Positions 53,378-63,045 of a stretch of 64,000 bases of DNA are shown one piece after another. The stretch is from an uncultured Lachnospiraceae bacterium (GTDB lineage: Bacteria; Bacillota; Clostridia; Lachnospirales; Lachnospiraceae), in contig CAKSBI010000006.1 in NCBI GenBank assembly GCA_934437985.1, forward strand, positions 1 to 64,000, written 5' to 3'. Made by a program: the position numbers and the translations under genes. The notes under the pieces are model-generated. The model saw only the letters and a program-made list of their open reading frames with translations, did not search any database and was not told where the DNA came from. How positions within the stretch are numbered: position 1 is the stretch's first letter; every line of letters begins with the position of its first letter.

Positions 53378-54999
53378 AGGTTTTGCTTGCAGATGATGAT
53401 TATAATGTCAGGGAGCGCATAAAAAGTCTGGTTGACTGGCAGGCTTACGGATGTGAAGTATGGGCTGAGCTGTCAGATGGGGAAAGGGCATTTTCGGCAA
53501 TATCAATGGAGCAGCCGGATATTATGGTTACAGATATCCAGATGCCATATATGGACGGACTTACGTTAAGCAGGCTTGTTAAGAAGGAGTATCCTGATAT
53601 TGAGATAATAATGATAACATCTTATTCAGAATTTGAATGTGTTAAAGAAGCAATGCATATTGGTGTTGCAGAATATATTTTAAAGCCTGTTGATGAGGAT
53701 GAGCTTAATGAAGCAGTCAGAAAGGTTTCGGAGACAGCGCGCCTGAAAAAGGACAGGGCAGTTCTGGAATTGGAAAATAAAAATGCCGAAAAGGAATCTG
53801 CGCAGTATATACGTAATGAGTTTTTTAAAGATGTCATACACTCCGGGAAAACGACGGCTGAACTTATCAGTACGGCCAGGGAGAATGATATAGACATCGT
53901 CGCCATGTGGTACAATGTAATGCGTGTTAAGGTTGTGCCTGTTGGACTTAGCAGGGAAGATTCAAAGAGTACGCTTGAAGCAATAGATAATGATCTTGCA
54001 GCAATAATTGACGAAAAACAGCTGCTGATATTTGACAATGGCCTGGAGGGAAAATGTCTTATATTCAAATCCGATAGTATTGAAAATCTTACAGGGGTGC
54101 AGAATACCTACTCAGAGAAAATCAAAAATGTACTGTATAAGTATGACTATATAAAATTTTATGGTGGAATAGGGGAATCTGTAGACAGAATAGGAGATAT
54201 AAGGCTGTCATATGAAAAGGCGTGCCGTGCATATGCATACAGTTATCTTATTAATGAGAACCTTATCATTGATATTAACGAAATGGAAGATGACATGTAT
54301 ATGTCAAGGGATGAAGTCAGCATAAGTGATATAGATGTTGACGGATTTAATGATGATGACATAATAAAATACCTCAAGTTTGGGGAAATGGGAAAGACAG
54401 ACGAATATGTTGAAAAGCTGTTTGACAGCTTTGGTGAACAGGCAGCTGCATCCAATGCATTCAGAAGATATATAGTCATTGGCATATATTTCTGCGTGTG
54501 TGAATTCCTTAAAGGAATCGGTATGTCAAAGAGTGAGATAGAATCACCTGATATAACATATGAGATACTGCAAAATGAGAATAATTCAAAAAAGTATGTG
54601 GTCAATATACTTGAGAAAGCGATGGCATTCAGGGGCAATAACTCCAGGAGCCGTTACGGTGATATTGTGGATGAGGTGGTAAAATATATAGATGAGAACT
54701 ATGCAGATGACAAGCTGTCGCTCAATATAATGGCAGCCCATGTTAACTTTTCACCTAATCATCTTAGCATGATATTCAGCCAGCAGACAGGTCAGCCGCT
54801 TATCAAATACCTTACTAATTACAGAATGGCAAAGGCGAAAGAATTACTGCTGTATACTAATAAGCGAAGCAGTGAGATAAGTACCGAGGTCGGCTATAAG
54901 GACCCACATTATTTTTCATATCTGTTTAAGAAGACACAAGGGATGAATCCTACACAGTTCAGAAACAGCAGGGAATCAAAAAGTAATGATGACATCTGA
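53371..54999 (+). CDS. YesN/AraC-type response regulator
   Basis: The 542-aa regulator has a receiver domain (about 1-125) with the acidic pocket LLADDD, phospho-acceptor Asp55 in IMVTDIQMPYMDG, and the switch Thr and Lys in MITSYSEF and YILKPVD. A long middle region follows. The C-terminal AraC DNA-binding domain (about 440-535) has LSLNIMAAHVNFSPNHLSMIFSQQTG and ISTEVGYKDPHYFSYLFKKTQGMNPTQFR. In Clostridia such regulators pair with a membrane sugar-sensing histidine kinase and control the next ABC importer. The kinase gene is not here. It overlaps the CFI-box gene and lies just upstream of the sugar importer. Confidence 0.93.
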   Translation: MLKVLLADDDYNVRERIKSLVDWQAYGCEVWAELSDGERAFSAISMEQPDIMVTDIQMPYMDGLTLSRLVKKEYPDIEIIMITSYSEFECVKEAMHIGVAEYILKPVDEDELNEAVRKVSETARLKKDRAVLELENKNAEKESAQYIRNEFFKDVIHSGKTTAELISTARENDIDIVAMWYNVMRVKVVPVGLSREDSKSTLEAIDNDLAAIIDEKQLLIFDNGLEGKCLIFKSDSIENLTGVQNTYSEKIKNVLYKYDYIKFYGGIGESVDRIGDIRLSYEKACRAYAYSYLINENLIIDINEMEDDMYMSRDEVSISDIDVDGFNDDDIIKYLKFGEMGKTDEYVEKLFDSFGEQAAASNAFRRYIVIGIYFCVCEFLKGIGMSKSEIESPDITYEILQNENNSKKYVVNILEKAMAFRGNNSRSRYGDIVDEVVKYIDENYADDKLSLNIMAAHVNFSPNHLSMIFSQQTGQPLIKYLTNYRMAKAKELLLYTNKRSSEISTEVGYKDPHYFSYLFKKTQGMNPTQFRNSRESKSNDDI

Positions 55000-55184
55000 A
55001 TAATTATGACGCTTAATAAAAATATCAAACATAATAATAAAAAAATATAACGATATTCAATTTGAATAAAAAAGTCAACTTATATTAAAATATTATGAAT
55101 GGATTTCTTTTTTGAGTGGATATAAAATATTCATATCAAAGTCGAGTGCTTTGAAAATCTATATAATTTATTAGGAGGAAAAAC
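55000..55184 (+). promoter_or_regulatory. AT-rich control region of the sugar importer
   Basis: The 185 bp before the binding-protein gene are very AT-rich. ATTCAATTTGAAT (around 55055) is a perfect inverted repeat. TTGAAT followed 17 bp later by TTAAAAT is a weak promoter candidate, as expected if the AraC-type regulator activates it. A consensus AGGAGG precedes the gene. Confidence 0.4.
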
Positions 55185-56237
55185 ATGAGAAAGAAAGTAT
55201 TGGCTGTTCTTATGGCAGCAACAATGGTAGTAGGCATGACAGCATGCGGTGGCAAAGATGAGCCGGCTGCGACAGATGCACCGGATGCAAATGCAAGCAC
55301 AGATGATAATGCAGGTGATAATGCAGATTCAGATGCTGCAGATGCAGATTCAGATTCATCAAAAACAATTAAAGTAGGTATCATTAACAATGACCCTAAC
55401 GAGTCAGGATACCGTACAGCTAACGTTAATGACCTTAAGGCTATGTTCACAGCAGAGAATGGATACGATGCACAGTTTGCATACAGCCTTAAGAACGATG
55501 AGCAGATTTCAGCTGCTAAGCAGTTTATCCAGGATGAAGTTGATTATCTTCTCCTTTCAGCTGCTGCTACAACAGGTTGGGATGAGACATTGCAGGAAGC
55601 TCAGAAGGCCGGAGTTAAGGTAATCCTTTTTGACCGTACAATCGAAGCTGATGACAGTCTCTATGAATCATCTGTAGTATCAGATATGGTTGAAGAAGGA
55701 AACAAGGCTGTTGACTGGTTAAAGTCACAGAGTCTTGATTCATACAGTATCATTCACCTTAAGGGTGAGATTGGATCAGCTGCCCAGGTAGGACGTTCAG
55801 GAGCTCTTGAGGATGCTGCTAAGTCTGAAGGATGGGATATCGTATTATCAACTGGTTGCGACTGGAATGAGAAGAAAGCACAGGATGCAGTTCAGTCAGT
55901 TATCGACCAGAAGAAGGATTTCAACGTAATCTATGCTGAGAATGATAACATGGCTAAGGGTGCTGTAGCTGCACTTGATAAGGCTGGTATCGAGCATGGT
56001 GTTGGTAAAAAGGTAATCGTTATGGGATTTGACTGCAATAAATGGGCTCTTAAGGAACTCTTAAATAAGAATTGGAACTATGATGGTCAGTGTAACCCAT
56101 TCCAGTCAGAGTACCTTGATGAGATTATCAAGAAGCTTGAAGCTGGAGAGACAGTTGAGAAGAAGATTGTCATGGACGAGAAGGGATTCGATGCTGAGAC
56201 AATTACAGAGGATGACGTAAATACATACGGAATCTAA
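55185..56237 (+). CDS. Sugar ABC transporter substrate-binding lipoprotein (YtfQ-like)
   Basis: The 350-aa lipoprotein has a lipobox ending at Cys21 (TACGGKD), an acidic Asp/Ala-rich linker and a type I periplasmic-binding fold (KTIKVGIINNDPNESGYRTAN, DEQISAAKQFIQDEVDYLLLSAAATTGW, VILFDRTIEADDSLYESSVV). The blocks ESGYRTAN and LFDRTI match the YtfQ branch, which in Escherichia coli binds galactofuranose and in relatives binds arabinose. The gene order SBP, ATPase, permease, permease fits the ytfQRT-yjfF system. A hairpin terminator after it should allow excess of the binding protein over the membrane parts. Confidence 0.9.
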   Translation: MRKKVLAVLMAATMVVGMTACGGKDEPAATDAPDANASTDDNAGDNADSDAADADSDSSKTIKVGIINNDPNESGYRTANVNDLKAMFTAENGYDAQFAYSLKNDEQISAAKQFIQDEVDYLLLSAAATTGWDETLQEAQKAGVKVILFDRTIEADDSLYESSVVSDMVEEGNKAVDWLKSQSLDSYSIIHLKGEIGSAAQVGRSGALEDAAKSEGWDIVLSTGCDWNEKKAQDAVQSVIDQKKDFNVIYAENDNMAKGAVAALDKAGIEHGVGKKVIVMGFDCNKWALKELLNKNWNYDGQCNPFQSEYLDEIIKKLEAGETVEKKIVMDEKGFDAETITEDDVNTYGI

Positions 56238-56289
56238 TTGCTGTTACTGAATTGTCAGATTAATATTTAATATTCATGTAATACTAAAG

Positions 56290-56353
56290 AGCGCGGCATT
56301 GTGTAAATGATAATTTTCGTGTACGCATGCCGTGCTTTTTTTCTGAAAATTGT
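56290..56353 (+). terminator. Partial terminator between binding protein and ATPase genes
   Basis: AGCGCGGCAT (56290-56299) pairs with ATGCCGTGCT (56337-56346) through one wobble, enclosing a long loop, and is followed by TTTTTTT. Leaky termination would give more binding-protein mRNA than transporter mRNA. Confidence 0.75.
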
Positions 56354-56372
56354 ATTAAGGAGTGAGTGCACT

Positions 56373-57884
56373 GTGAATAAAAATTCAGTGTTGGAAATGA
56401 GAAATATAAGTAAGTCATTTCCTGGCGTACGTGCCTTACAGAATGTTGACTTCACTTTATGTGAAGGGGAGATTCATGCCCTTATGGGTGAGAATGGTGC
56501 TGGAAAATCAACCTTGATCAAAGTATTGACTGGAGTATATAGTAAGGACGAAGGCGATATATTTATTAAAGGACTTGACAAAGCCGCGGTGATTCATTCA
56601 CCACAGGATGCACAGAATCTGGGTATAAGTACAGTATATCAGGAGATAACTTTATGTCCTAACCTTACAGTTGCGGAAAATATGTATATTGGACGTACAA
56701 AAGGCAAGGGCGTTAATTGGAAAAAGATGAACAGGGAAGCCGAGAAGATTCTTGAAACACTCGACATTCCTGCAAGGGCAAAGCAGCAGTTGTCAAGCTG
56801 CTCAATAGCGGTTCAGCAGATGGTTGCCATAGCAAGAGCCGTTGATATGGATTGTAAAGTATTAATTTTGGATGAGCCAACCTCATCTCTTGATGAGCAG
56901 GAGGTTGAGAAACTTTTCAAATTGATGAGAGACCTTAAAAAGAAGGGTGTTGGAATTATTTTCGTAACACACTTCCTTGATCAGGTTTATGAAGTGTGTG
57001 ATAAGATTACCGTTCTGCGTGATGGTAAGCTTGTGGGAGAATATGAAATTAAAGATTTACCTCGTGTTCAGCTCGTATCAAAGATGCTTGGTAAAGATTT
57101 TGATGATGTATCAGATATTAAGGGAGATTATGAACCAACCGTTGATGCTAATACAGTTCCGGTTATTGAGGCTGTTGGCCTTCAGAGTAATGCCGGAATC
57201 AAGCCGTTTGATTTCTATATCAACAAGGGTGAGGTTAATGGATTTACAGGACTTCTTGGTTCGGGACGAAGCGAGTGCGTTCGTGCGATATTTGGTGCAG
57301 ATAGAGTAATTAAGGGTGTAATTAAGAAGAATGGTAAGGTAGTTAAGATTGGTAAGCCGATCAGAGCTATGAAGTTAGGTATCGGATACCTTCCGGAAGA
57401 CCGTAAGATTGATGGAATTGTCGGAGACCTTTCAGTCCGTGAGAACATTATTCTTGCCATGCAGGTTATGAGAGGGTTCTTCAGGCCATTATCAAAGGCA
57501 CAGCAGTATAAGTTTGCTGATGAATATATCAAAAAGCTTGAGATCAAGACAGCCTCTGCTGATACGCCTATTAAGTCGTTATCAGGTGGTAATCAGCAGA
57601 AGGTTATTCTTGCTCGTTGGCTTTTGACTAATCCGGAATACCTTATTCTTGATGAGCCTACACGAGGTATTGATGTAGGAACTAAGGTTGAGATTCAGAA
57701 GCTTGTTCTTGAACTTGCCAAGGAAGGCAGGAGTGTTACATTCATTTCATCAGAGACGGATGAGATGCTTCGTACATGCTCAAGACTTGTTGTTATGAGA
57801 GACCGTAAGGTTGTTGGAGAATTAACAGGAAATGACCTTAACCAGAATAAGGTTATGAGTACGATTGCCGGAGGTGATAAGTGA
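56373..57884 (+). CDS. Sugar ABC transporter ATP-binding protein, double cassette (YtfR-like)
   Basis: The 503-aa protein has two ABC cassettes. The first is complete, with Walker A GENGAGKST, Q-loop TVYQEITL, signature SCSIAVQQM and Walker B LILDEPTSSLDE. The second has a degenerate P-loop (GLLGSGRSECV) but a good signature (LSGGNQQKV) and Walker B (LILDEPTRGID). This is the pattern of carbohydrate-uptake family 2 ATPases such as RbsA, MglA and YtfR. GTG 56373, ten nt after AAGGAG, is the start; the upstream extension lies in the terminator. It overlaps the permease gene by 1 bp. Confidence 0.95.
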   Translation: MNKNSVLEMRNISKSFPGVRALQNVDFTLCEGEIHALMGENGAGKSTLIKVLTGVYSKDEGDIFIKGLDKAAVIHSPQDAQNLGISTVYQEITLCPNLTVAENMYIGRTKGKGVNWKKMNREAEKILETLDIPARAKQQLSSCSIAVQQMVAIARAVDMDCKVLILDEPTSSLDEQEVEKLFKLMRDLKKKGVGIIFVTHFLDQVYEVCDKITVLRDGKLVGEYEIKDLPRVQLVSKMLGKDFDDVSDIKGDYEPTVDANTVPVIEAVGLQSNAGIKPFDFYINKGEVNGFTGLLGSGRSECVRAIFGADRVIKGVIKKNGKVVKIGKPIRAMKLGIGYLPEDRKIDGIVGDLSVRENIILAMQVMRGFFRPLSKAQQYKFADEYIKKLEIKTASADTPIKSLSGGNQQKVILARWLLTNPEYLILDEPTRGIDVGTKVEIQKLVLELAKEGRSVTFISSETDEMLRTCSRLVVMRDRKVVGELTGNDLNQNKVMSTIAGGDK

Positions 57885-58978
57885 TGTCAGGGAATGAAGT
57901 AAAAGCTGGTAAGTTTAATGGTGAAGCAGTATTTGCAAAGATTAAGCCGATAATGATTCCTGCAATTGCACTTATTGCTCTGCTGTTATTTAATGTAATA
58001 AGAGACCCATCCTTCTTTGTTATGTCAACAACGGGAGATGGAGTTTTGACAGGAACGCTTATATCAGTTATTGATGAGGCAACTGAGCTTGTTATACTTA
58101 CAATTGGTATGACGCTCGTTACAGCTGCTTCAGGCGGACAGGATATCAGTGTTGGTGCTACAATGGCACTTGTTGGAAGTGTGATCATTAAGGTACTTCT
58201 TGGGGATGGTTCACAGGCTGAGCTCCAGAATCCTGTATTTTTAGCATTCCTTATTGGATGCCTTGTTGCTATGGCAGTAGGTCTTTTCAATGGTGTGCTG
58301 GTTGCATTCTTTAAGATCCAGCCTATGATTGCTACTTTGATCATGTTTACTGCAGGCCGTTCGATTGCAGCATGGGTTAATCAGAATAGTAACTTCTCAA
58401 CCAGTGATGTTTCATTAAAGCAGTGGGGTACATCATTTAGCGGGGTTCCTATTTTTACACCAATTCTTATTTCTATAGCATGTTTTATTATAATTGCGCT
58501 GGTACTTAAGTTCACAACCCTGGGATTATATACACAGGCAGTTGGAATTAATGAAAGCTCATCAAGACTTAATGGTATTAATCCTAAGCTGATTAAGCTT
58601 CTTGCATTCATAATACTTGGATTCTGTGCAGGTATTGCAGGATTTGTAATGGTCAGCAGACAGGGTTCGATCAATTATTCGGGTGATGCTAAGAACATAG
58701 AGATGGATGCCATTCTTGCCGTAGCAATTGGTGGTAATGCTCTCGCAGGTGGTAAGTTCAGCATGGTTGGTTCTGTTATGGGTGCTTATGTTATTCAGCT
58801 CCTTGATAAGACACTTAACCTTTTCAACATTGGTGGTGAGCAGAAACCGGCTTATAAAGCGGTTGTTGTTATTCTCCTTGTTGTGTTCAGTTCTGAAACT
58901 GTAAGAGAAAAGCTTTCAAAGTTCTGGAAAAAGGTAACAGCCAAGAATAAGGCAAAGGAGGTTGGAACAAATGTCTAG
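57884..58978 (+). CDS. Sugar ABC transporter permease (YtfT-like)
   Basis: The 364-aa membrane protein has 8-10 helices and the family 2 permease motifs GMTLVTAASGGQDISVGATMAL, NGVLVAFFKIQPMIATLIMFTAGRSIA, YTQAVGINESSSRLNGI and EMDAILAVAIGGNALAGGKFSM. The slightly longer loops and the QNSN segment fit YtfT. ATG 57884 overlaps the stop of the ATPase gene, seven nt after GGAGGTG. It overlaps the second permease gene by 8 bp. Confidence 0.92.
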   Translation: MSGNEVKAGKFNGEAVFAKIKPIMIPAIALIALLLFNVIRDPSFFVMSTTGDGVLTGTLISVIDEATELVILTIGMTLVTAASGGQDISVGATMALVGSVIIKVLLGDGSQAELQNPVFLAFLIGCLVAMAVGLFNGVLVAFFKIQPMIATLIMFTAGRSIAAWVNQNSNFSTSDVSLKQWGTSFSGVPIFTPILISIACFIIIALVLKFTTLGLYTQAVGINESSSRLNGINPKLIKLLAFIILGFCAGIAGFVMVSRQGSINYSGDAKNIEMDAILAVAIGGNALAGGKFSMVGSVMGAYVIQLLDKTLNLFNIGGEQKPAYKAVVVILLVVFSSETVREKLSKFWKKVTAKNKAKEVGTNV

Positions 58979-60077
58979 TGTTGAAAATATTCCTAAGATG
59001 GATGAAAAGAAAAAGGGTAAAGTAGGAATTACAGATACCAATCTTCTGCTTATGATTACAATAGGTGTATTCCTTGTTATGTATATTGGGGCAATTCTTT
59101 CAGGAGTTGGTTCATTTGATAAACCACAGTATTTTATGGATATTCTTGTAGAGAATACCGGACTTATCATATCTGCATGTGGTATGAGTCTGGTTATGAT
59201 CTGTGGTGGAATTGATATTTCCATAAGTGGTGTAATGTGTTTTGTATGTACATTTGATGCAATCTTTATTGATACATGGGGACGCGATTTCGTTGTTAAG
59301 ATTCTTGGAGAGAACACTAATGCATTTACGCTTAACTTAACAGTACTTATTCTTTCAATAGTAATGGCGTTATTGATAGGTGCTGCATTTGGTGCATTCC
59401 AGGGATGGCTGGTTGCATATCTTAACATTCAGCCTTTCATTATTTCTCTTGCAGGATTGTTTCTTGCAAAAGGTCTTACAACAATTGTATCACCTGAGCC
59501 ACATCGTGTAGAGAATGAGTTATTTAAAGAATGGACCTTATACAAAGTTGATGTTCCATTCCTTGGATCATATAATAAGAACAATGAGTGGGTACCTGCA
59601 AGTATCAGTATTGGAGTTATAGTTGCAATTGCTATTGTAATTCTTATGTTTGTAATGCTGAAATGGACTAAGTTTGGCCGTAATTTCTATGCAGTAGGTG
59701 GTAACAGGCAGAGTGCACTTATGCTTGGTATCAATGTAAGAAAGACTGTATTCAGTTCACATCTTCTTTGTGGTATTCTTGCCGGTATTGGTGGATACAC
59801 ATATTTCCTTATGCGTGGTTCAGGAGATCCTGCCCATGCATCAGGACTTGAAATGGAGGCTATTGCATCTTCAATCATTGGTGGTACGCTTCTTACCGGT
59901 GGTGTTGGTAATATTATTGGTACTTTCTTTGGTGTAGCAACACTTAAGACAATTACTAAGATTGTATTTGCGGCCGGATTTAATGAGCCATACTGGACAC
60001 AGATTACAGTTGGTGCTATGTTAAGTATCTTCCTTGTAGTTCAGAGTATAATTATGGCAATTCGTACCAGAAAGTAA
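58971..60077 (+). CDS. Sugar ABC transporter permease (YjfF-like)
   Basis: The 368-aa second permease of the importer has the same core motifs: GMSLVMICGGIDISISGVMCFV, GWLVAYLNIQPFIISLAGLFLAKGL, FYAVGGNRQSALMLGINV and LEMEAIASSIIGGTLLTGGVGN. Two different permeases per system distinguish the YtfQRT-YjfF type from RbsABC. An internal hydrophilic segment (NNEWVP) lies between middle helices. ATG 58971 follows AAGGAGG. A strong terminator closes the operon. Confidence 0.92.
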   Translation: MSSVENIPKMDEKKKGKVGITDTNLLLMITIGVFLVMYIGAILSGVGSFDKPQYFMDILVENTGLIISACGMSLVMICGGIDISISGVMCFVCTFDAIFIDTWGRDFVVKILGENTNAFTLNLTVLILSIVMALLIGAAFGAFQGWLVAYLNIQPFIISLAGLFLAKGLTTIVSPEPHRVENELFKEWTLYKVDVPFLGSYNKNNEWVPASISIGVIVAIAIVILMFVMLKWTKFGRNFYAVGGNRQSALMLGINVRKTVFSSHLLCGILAGIGGYTYFLMRGSGDPAHASGLEMEAIASSIIGGTLLTGGVGNIIGTFFGVATLKTITKIVFAAGFNEPYWTQITVGAMLSIFLVVQSIIMAIRTRK

Positions 60078-60120
60078 TATTTGGATAATTAATTAAATAT
60101 AATTAAATATTATATACAAT

Positions 60121-60166
60121 AAAACCTGTAAACATATATGAGATATTTGTTTACAGGTTTTTTGTG
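60121..60166 (+). terminator. Terminator of the sugar importer operon
   Basis: AAAACCTGTAAACA (60121-60134) pairs perfectly with TGTTTACAGGTTTT (60148-60161), and a T-run follows. Confidence 0.9.
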
Positions 60167-60219
60167 CAATAAGTGTGCTGATAATGAGAGGATAATGGAA
60201 TAAAGAAAAAATAAAATAA

Positions 60220-60262
60220 TTAGCACTCACCTCTTGACAGTGCTAACAACGAGTGCTATAGT
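60220..60262 (+). promoter_or_regulatory. CIRCE operator overlapping the clpB promoter
   Basis: TTAGCACTC (60220-60228), a 9-bp spacer and CAGTGCTAA (60238-60246) match the HrcA-binding CIRCE element with one base off the perfect repeat. The -35 TTGACA (60234-60239) lies inside it, and TATAGT (60257-60262) is 17 bp downstream. GAGTGCTA at 60251 is a third half-site. HrcA would block RNA polymerase until heat shock. Confidence 0.88.
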
Positions 60263-60293
60263 ACATCTAAAATAAATGATAAGGAGTGATTGT

Positions 60294-62873
60294 ATGAATA
60301 TTAATAAGTATACGAAAAAGTCGGTAGAAGCAGTTAATAAGCTGGTCGATGTTGCTAGTATATATGGTAACCAGGAACTGGTACCAGCACATTTATTATA
60401 TTCGCTTCTTACAATTGATGAGAGTCTGATCAGAAATCTGTGTGTTAAAATGGAGATTCAGCCGGAAGTACTTGTAGCACAGGTTGAAGGTCTGTTACGA
60501 AAGCTTCCTAAAGTGACAGGAGCAGAACCATATGTAGGAAGTGTACTTAATAAAGTGCTTTTAAAGGCTGAAGATGAAGCGGCTGCGATGAAGGATTCAT
60601 ATGTCTCAGTTGAACATTTATTCTTAAGTATTATTAACAATGCCGACAAGGAGGTTAAGGGAATACTTAATGAATTTGGTATTACAAGAGATTCATTTCT
60701 TAAGGTACTTGCCGAGGTAAGGGGAAGCCAGAGTGTTGTGAGCGACAGCCCGGAGGATACGTATGATGTTCTTGAGAAATATGGCGTGGACCTGGTTGAA
60801 CGTGCAAGGGCGCAAAAGCTTGATCCTGTGATTGGAAGGGATGAAGAGATAAGAAATGTAATAAGGATACTTTCGAGAAAAACCAAGAATAACCCTGTCC
60901 TTATAGGTGAGCCAGGGGTAGGTAAGACGGCAGCTGTGGAAGGTCTTGCACTCAGGATAGTCCGGGGAGATGTGCCTGATGCCATTAAGGATAAGAAGAT
61001 ATTTGCACTGGATATGGGCGCACTTGTTGCCGGGGCCAAGTACCGTGGCGAGTTTGAGGAACGGCTTAAGGCGGTTCTTGATGAGGTTAGAAAAAGTGAT
61101 GGGCGAATCATATTATTTATTGATGAGCTGCATACAATTGTAGGTGCCGGCAAGACTGAGGGTGCAATGGATGCCGGCAATATGCTTAAGCCTATGCTTG
61201 CCCGGGGTGAACTGCATTGTATTGGTGCTACTACACTTAATGAGTACAGACAGTATATTGAAAAGGATGCTGCACTTGAAAGAAGATTTCAGCCTGTAAT
61301 GGTTGATGAGCCGAGTGTGGAAGAGGCAATCTCTATTTTGAGGGGATTGAAAGAGAGATATGAAGTGTTCCATCATGTAAGAATTGCTGATAATGCTCTT
61401 GTGTCGGCGGCTGTATTGTCTGACAGATATATCACTGACAGGTTTTTGCCGGATAAAGCAATTGATCTTGTTGATGAGGCATGTGCAATGATTAAGACAC
61501 AGCTTGACTCTATGCCGGTTGAGCTGGAGGACATGACCAGAAGGATAACCCAGCTTGAGATTGAGGAAGCTGCACTTAAAAATGAAACCGACAGGCTTAG
61601 TGCTGAGAGACTGGCCAATATAGAAGAGGAACTTGCCGGAATCAGGGAAAAGTATAATGTCCTTAAGAGTGACTGGGACAACACAAAGGATACAATTGCG
61701 AAGAACCACCGGGTTAAGGAAGAACTTGAGGAAAGCCGTAAAAAGCTTGAGGTTGCACAGCGTAACATGGATTATGAGGAAGCAGCAAAGCTGCAGTATG
61801 GTGTGATTCCTGACTTGGAGAAAAAGCTTGCGGAGTATGAGGACAAGGCTGGAGATAATGCCAGTTATGTAAGCGAGTGTGTGACGGATGAGAATATAGC
61901 TGAGATTGTATCAAGATGGACCGGAATCCCCGTAGCAAGGCTTACAGAGGGTGAGCGTAACAAAGTATTACAGCTTGGTGACCAGCTGCATAAGCGTGTT
62001 GTTGGACAGGACAATGCAGTGAATCTGGTTGCTGATGCAATATTCAGGTCTAAGGCAGGAATAAAAGACCCGAGTAAACCGATTGGTTCATTCTTATTCC
62101 TTGGACCAACAGGTGTAGGTAAAACAGAATTATCCAAGAGTCTTGCGGAGTGTCTGTTTGATAATGAACAGAGTATGGTCAGGATTGATATGAGTGAATA
62201 TATGGAGAAGCATTCAGTGTCAAGGCTTATCGGAGCTCCTCCGGGTTATGTAGGCTATGAAGAAGGTGGACAGCTTACCGAGGCTGTACGTAGAAAACCG
62301 TATTCGGTTGTACTGTTTGATGAAATTGAAAAAGCTCATCCGGATGTGTTCAACATTCTTTTGCAGATTCTGGATGATGGAAGGATAACAGATTCCCAGG
62401 GACGTACGGTAGATTTTAAAAATACGATATTGATAATGACCTCGAATCTTGGTTCAGAGTACCTTCTTGACGGAATAGATGAGAATGGTAACATTAAGGA
62501 AGAATGTGAAAAGTCTGTCATGGGCAGTCTGAGGATGTCATTCAGACCTGAGTTCCTTAACAGACTTGATGAGATAATTATGTTTAAACCATTAACAAAG
62601 GACAATATTGACTCAATAATTGATCTTATAGTGGCAGACATTAATAAGAGGATTGCTGATAAGGAGATAACTGTTGAAGTGTCACCGGAAGCAAGGGAAT
62701 ACATTATTGAGAATGCATATGACCCGGTATATGGCGCGAGACCGCTTAAGAGGTATGTCCAAAAGTATGTTGAAACTATACTTGCAAGAAAGATGCTTGA
62801 GGGTAAAGCCGGTGCAGGAGATGTTGCAAGTGTCATTGCAGTTGATGGTAAGCTGGATATAGAGATTAAGTAA
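60294..62873 (+). CDS. clpB: ClpB disaggregase
   Basis: The 859-aa AAA+ chaperone pulls apart protein aggregates with DnaK. It has the N-terminal Clp repeat domain (about 1-145), a first AAA module with Walker A GEPGVGKT and Walker [29 protein letters not shown], the long coiled-coil M domain (about 395-520), and a second module with [23 protein letters not shown] and the arginine-finger region [13 protein letters not shown]. The long M domain and lack of UVR or IGF loop set it apart from ClpC and ClpX. ATG 60294 follows AAGGAG by 7 nt. Confidence 0.96.
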   Translation: MNINKYTKKSVEAVNKLVDVASIYGNQELVPAHLLYSLLTIDESLIRNLCVKMEIQPEVLVAQVEGLLRKLPKVTGAEPYVGSVLNKVLLKAEDEAAAMKDSYVSVEHLFLSIINNADKEVKGILNEFGITRDSFLKVLAEVRGSQSVVSDSPEDTYDVLEKYGVDLVERARAQKLDPVIGRDEEIRNVIRILSRKTKNNPVLIGEPGVGKTAAVEGLALRIVRGDVPDAIKDKKIFALDMGALVAGAKYRGEFEERLKAVLDEVRKSDGRIILFIDELHTIVGAGKTEGAMDAGNMLKPMLARGELHCIGATTLNEYRQYIEKDAALERRFQPVMVDEPSVEEAISILRGLKERYEVFHHVRIADNALVSAAVLSDRYITDRFLPDKAIDLVDEACAMIKTQLDSMPVELEDMTRRITQLEIEEAALKNETDRLSAERLANIEEELAGIREKYNVLKSDWDNTKDTIAKNHRVKEELEESRKKLEVAQRNMDYEEAAKLQYGVIPDLEKKLAEYEDKAGDNASYVSECVTDENIAEIVSRWTGIPVARLTEGERNKVLQLGDQLHKRVVGQDNAVNLVADAIFRSKAGIKDPSKPIGSFLFLGPTGVGKTELSKSLAECLFDNEQSMVRIDMSEYMEKHSVSRLIGAPPGYVGYEEGGQLTEAVRRKPYSVVLFDEIEKAHPDVFNILLQILDDGRITDSQGRTVDFKNTILIMTSNLGSEYLLDGIDENGNIKEECEKSVMGSLRMSFRPEFLNRLDEIIMFKPLTKDNIDSIIDLIVADINKRIADKEITVEVSPEAREYIIENAYDPVYGARPLKRYVQKYVETILARKMLEGKAGAGDVASVIAVDGKLDIEIK

Positions 62874-62904
62874 TACGGGACAGACTGGTGCATATATGTG
62901 CTGT

Positions 62905-62957
62905 GCCGGTGGTTACCTGTTATATAGGTTATAACAGGTAACCATACCGGCCGGTAT
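62905..62957. repeat. Nested perfect inverted repeats after clpB
   Basis: GGTTACCTGTTATA (62911-62924) pairs perfectly with 62930-62943 across a 5-nt loop, and the stem extends with GCCGGT / ACCGGC (62905-62910, 62946-62951). ATACCGGCCGGTAT (62944-62957) is a separate perfect palindrome. No T-run follows on either strand, so it is not a standard terminator, though it lies between convergent genes. Confidence 0.7.
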
Positions 62958-63045
62958 ATGATAAAGTGTGTATCATAATTATAACAATGGTAATATTATT
63001 GATTACATTAATATAGTATTAGGATTATCTATATTATGGCTGTAT

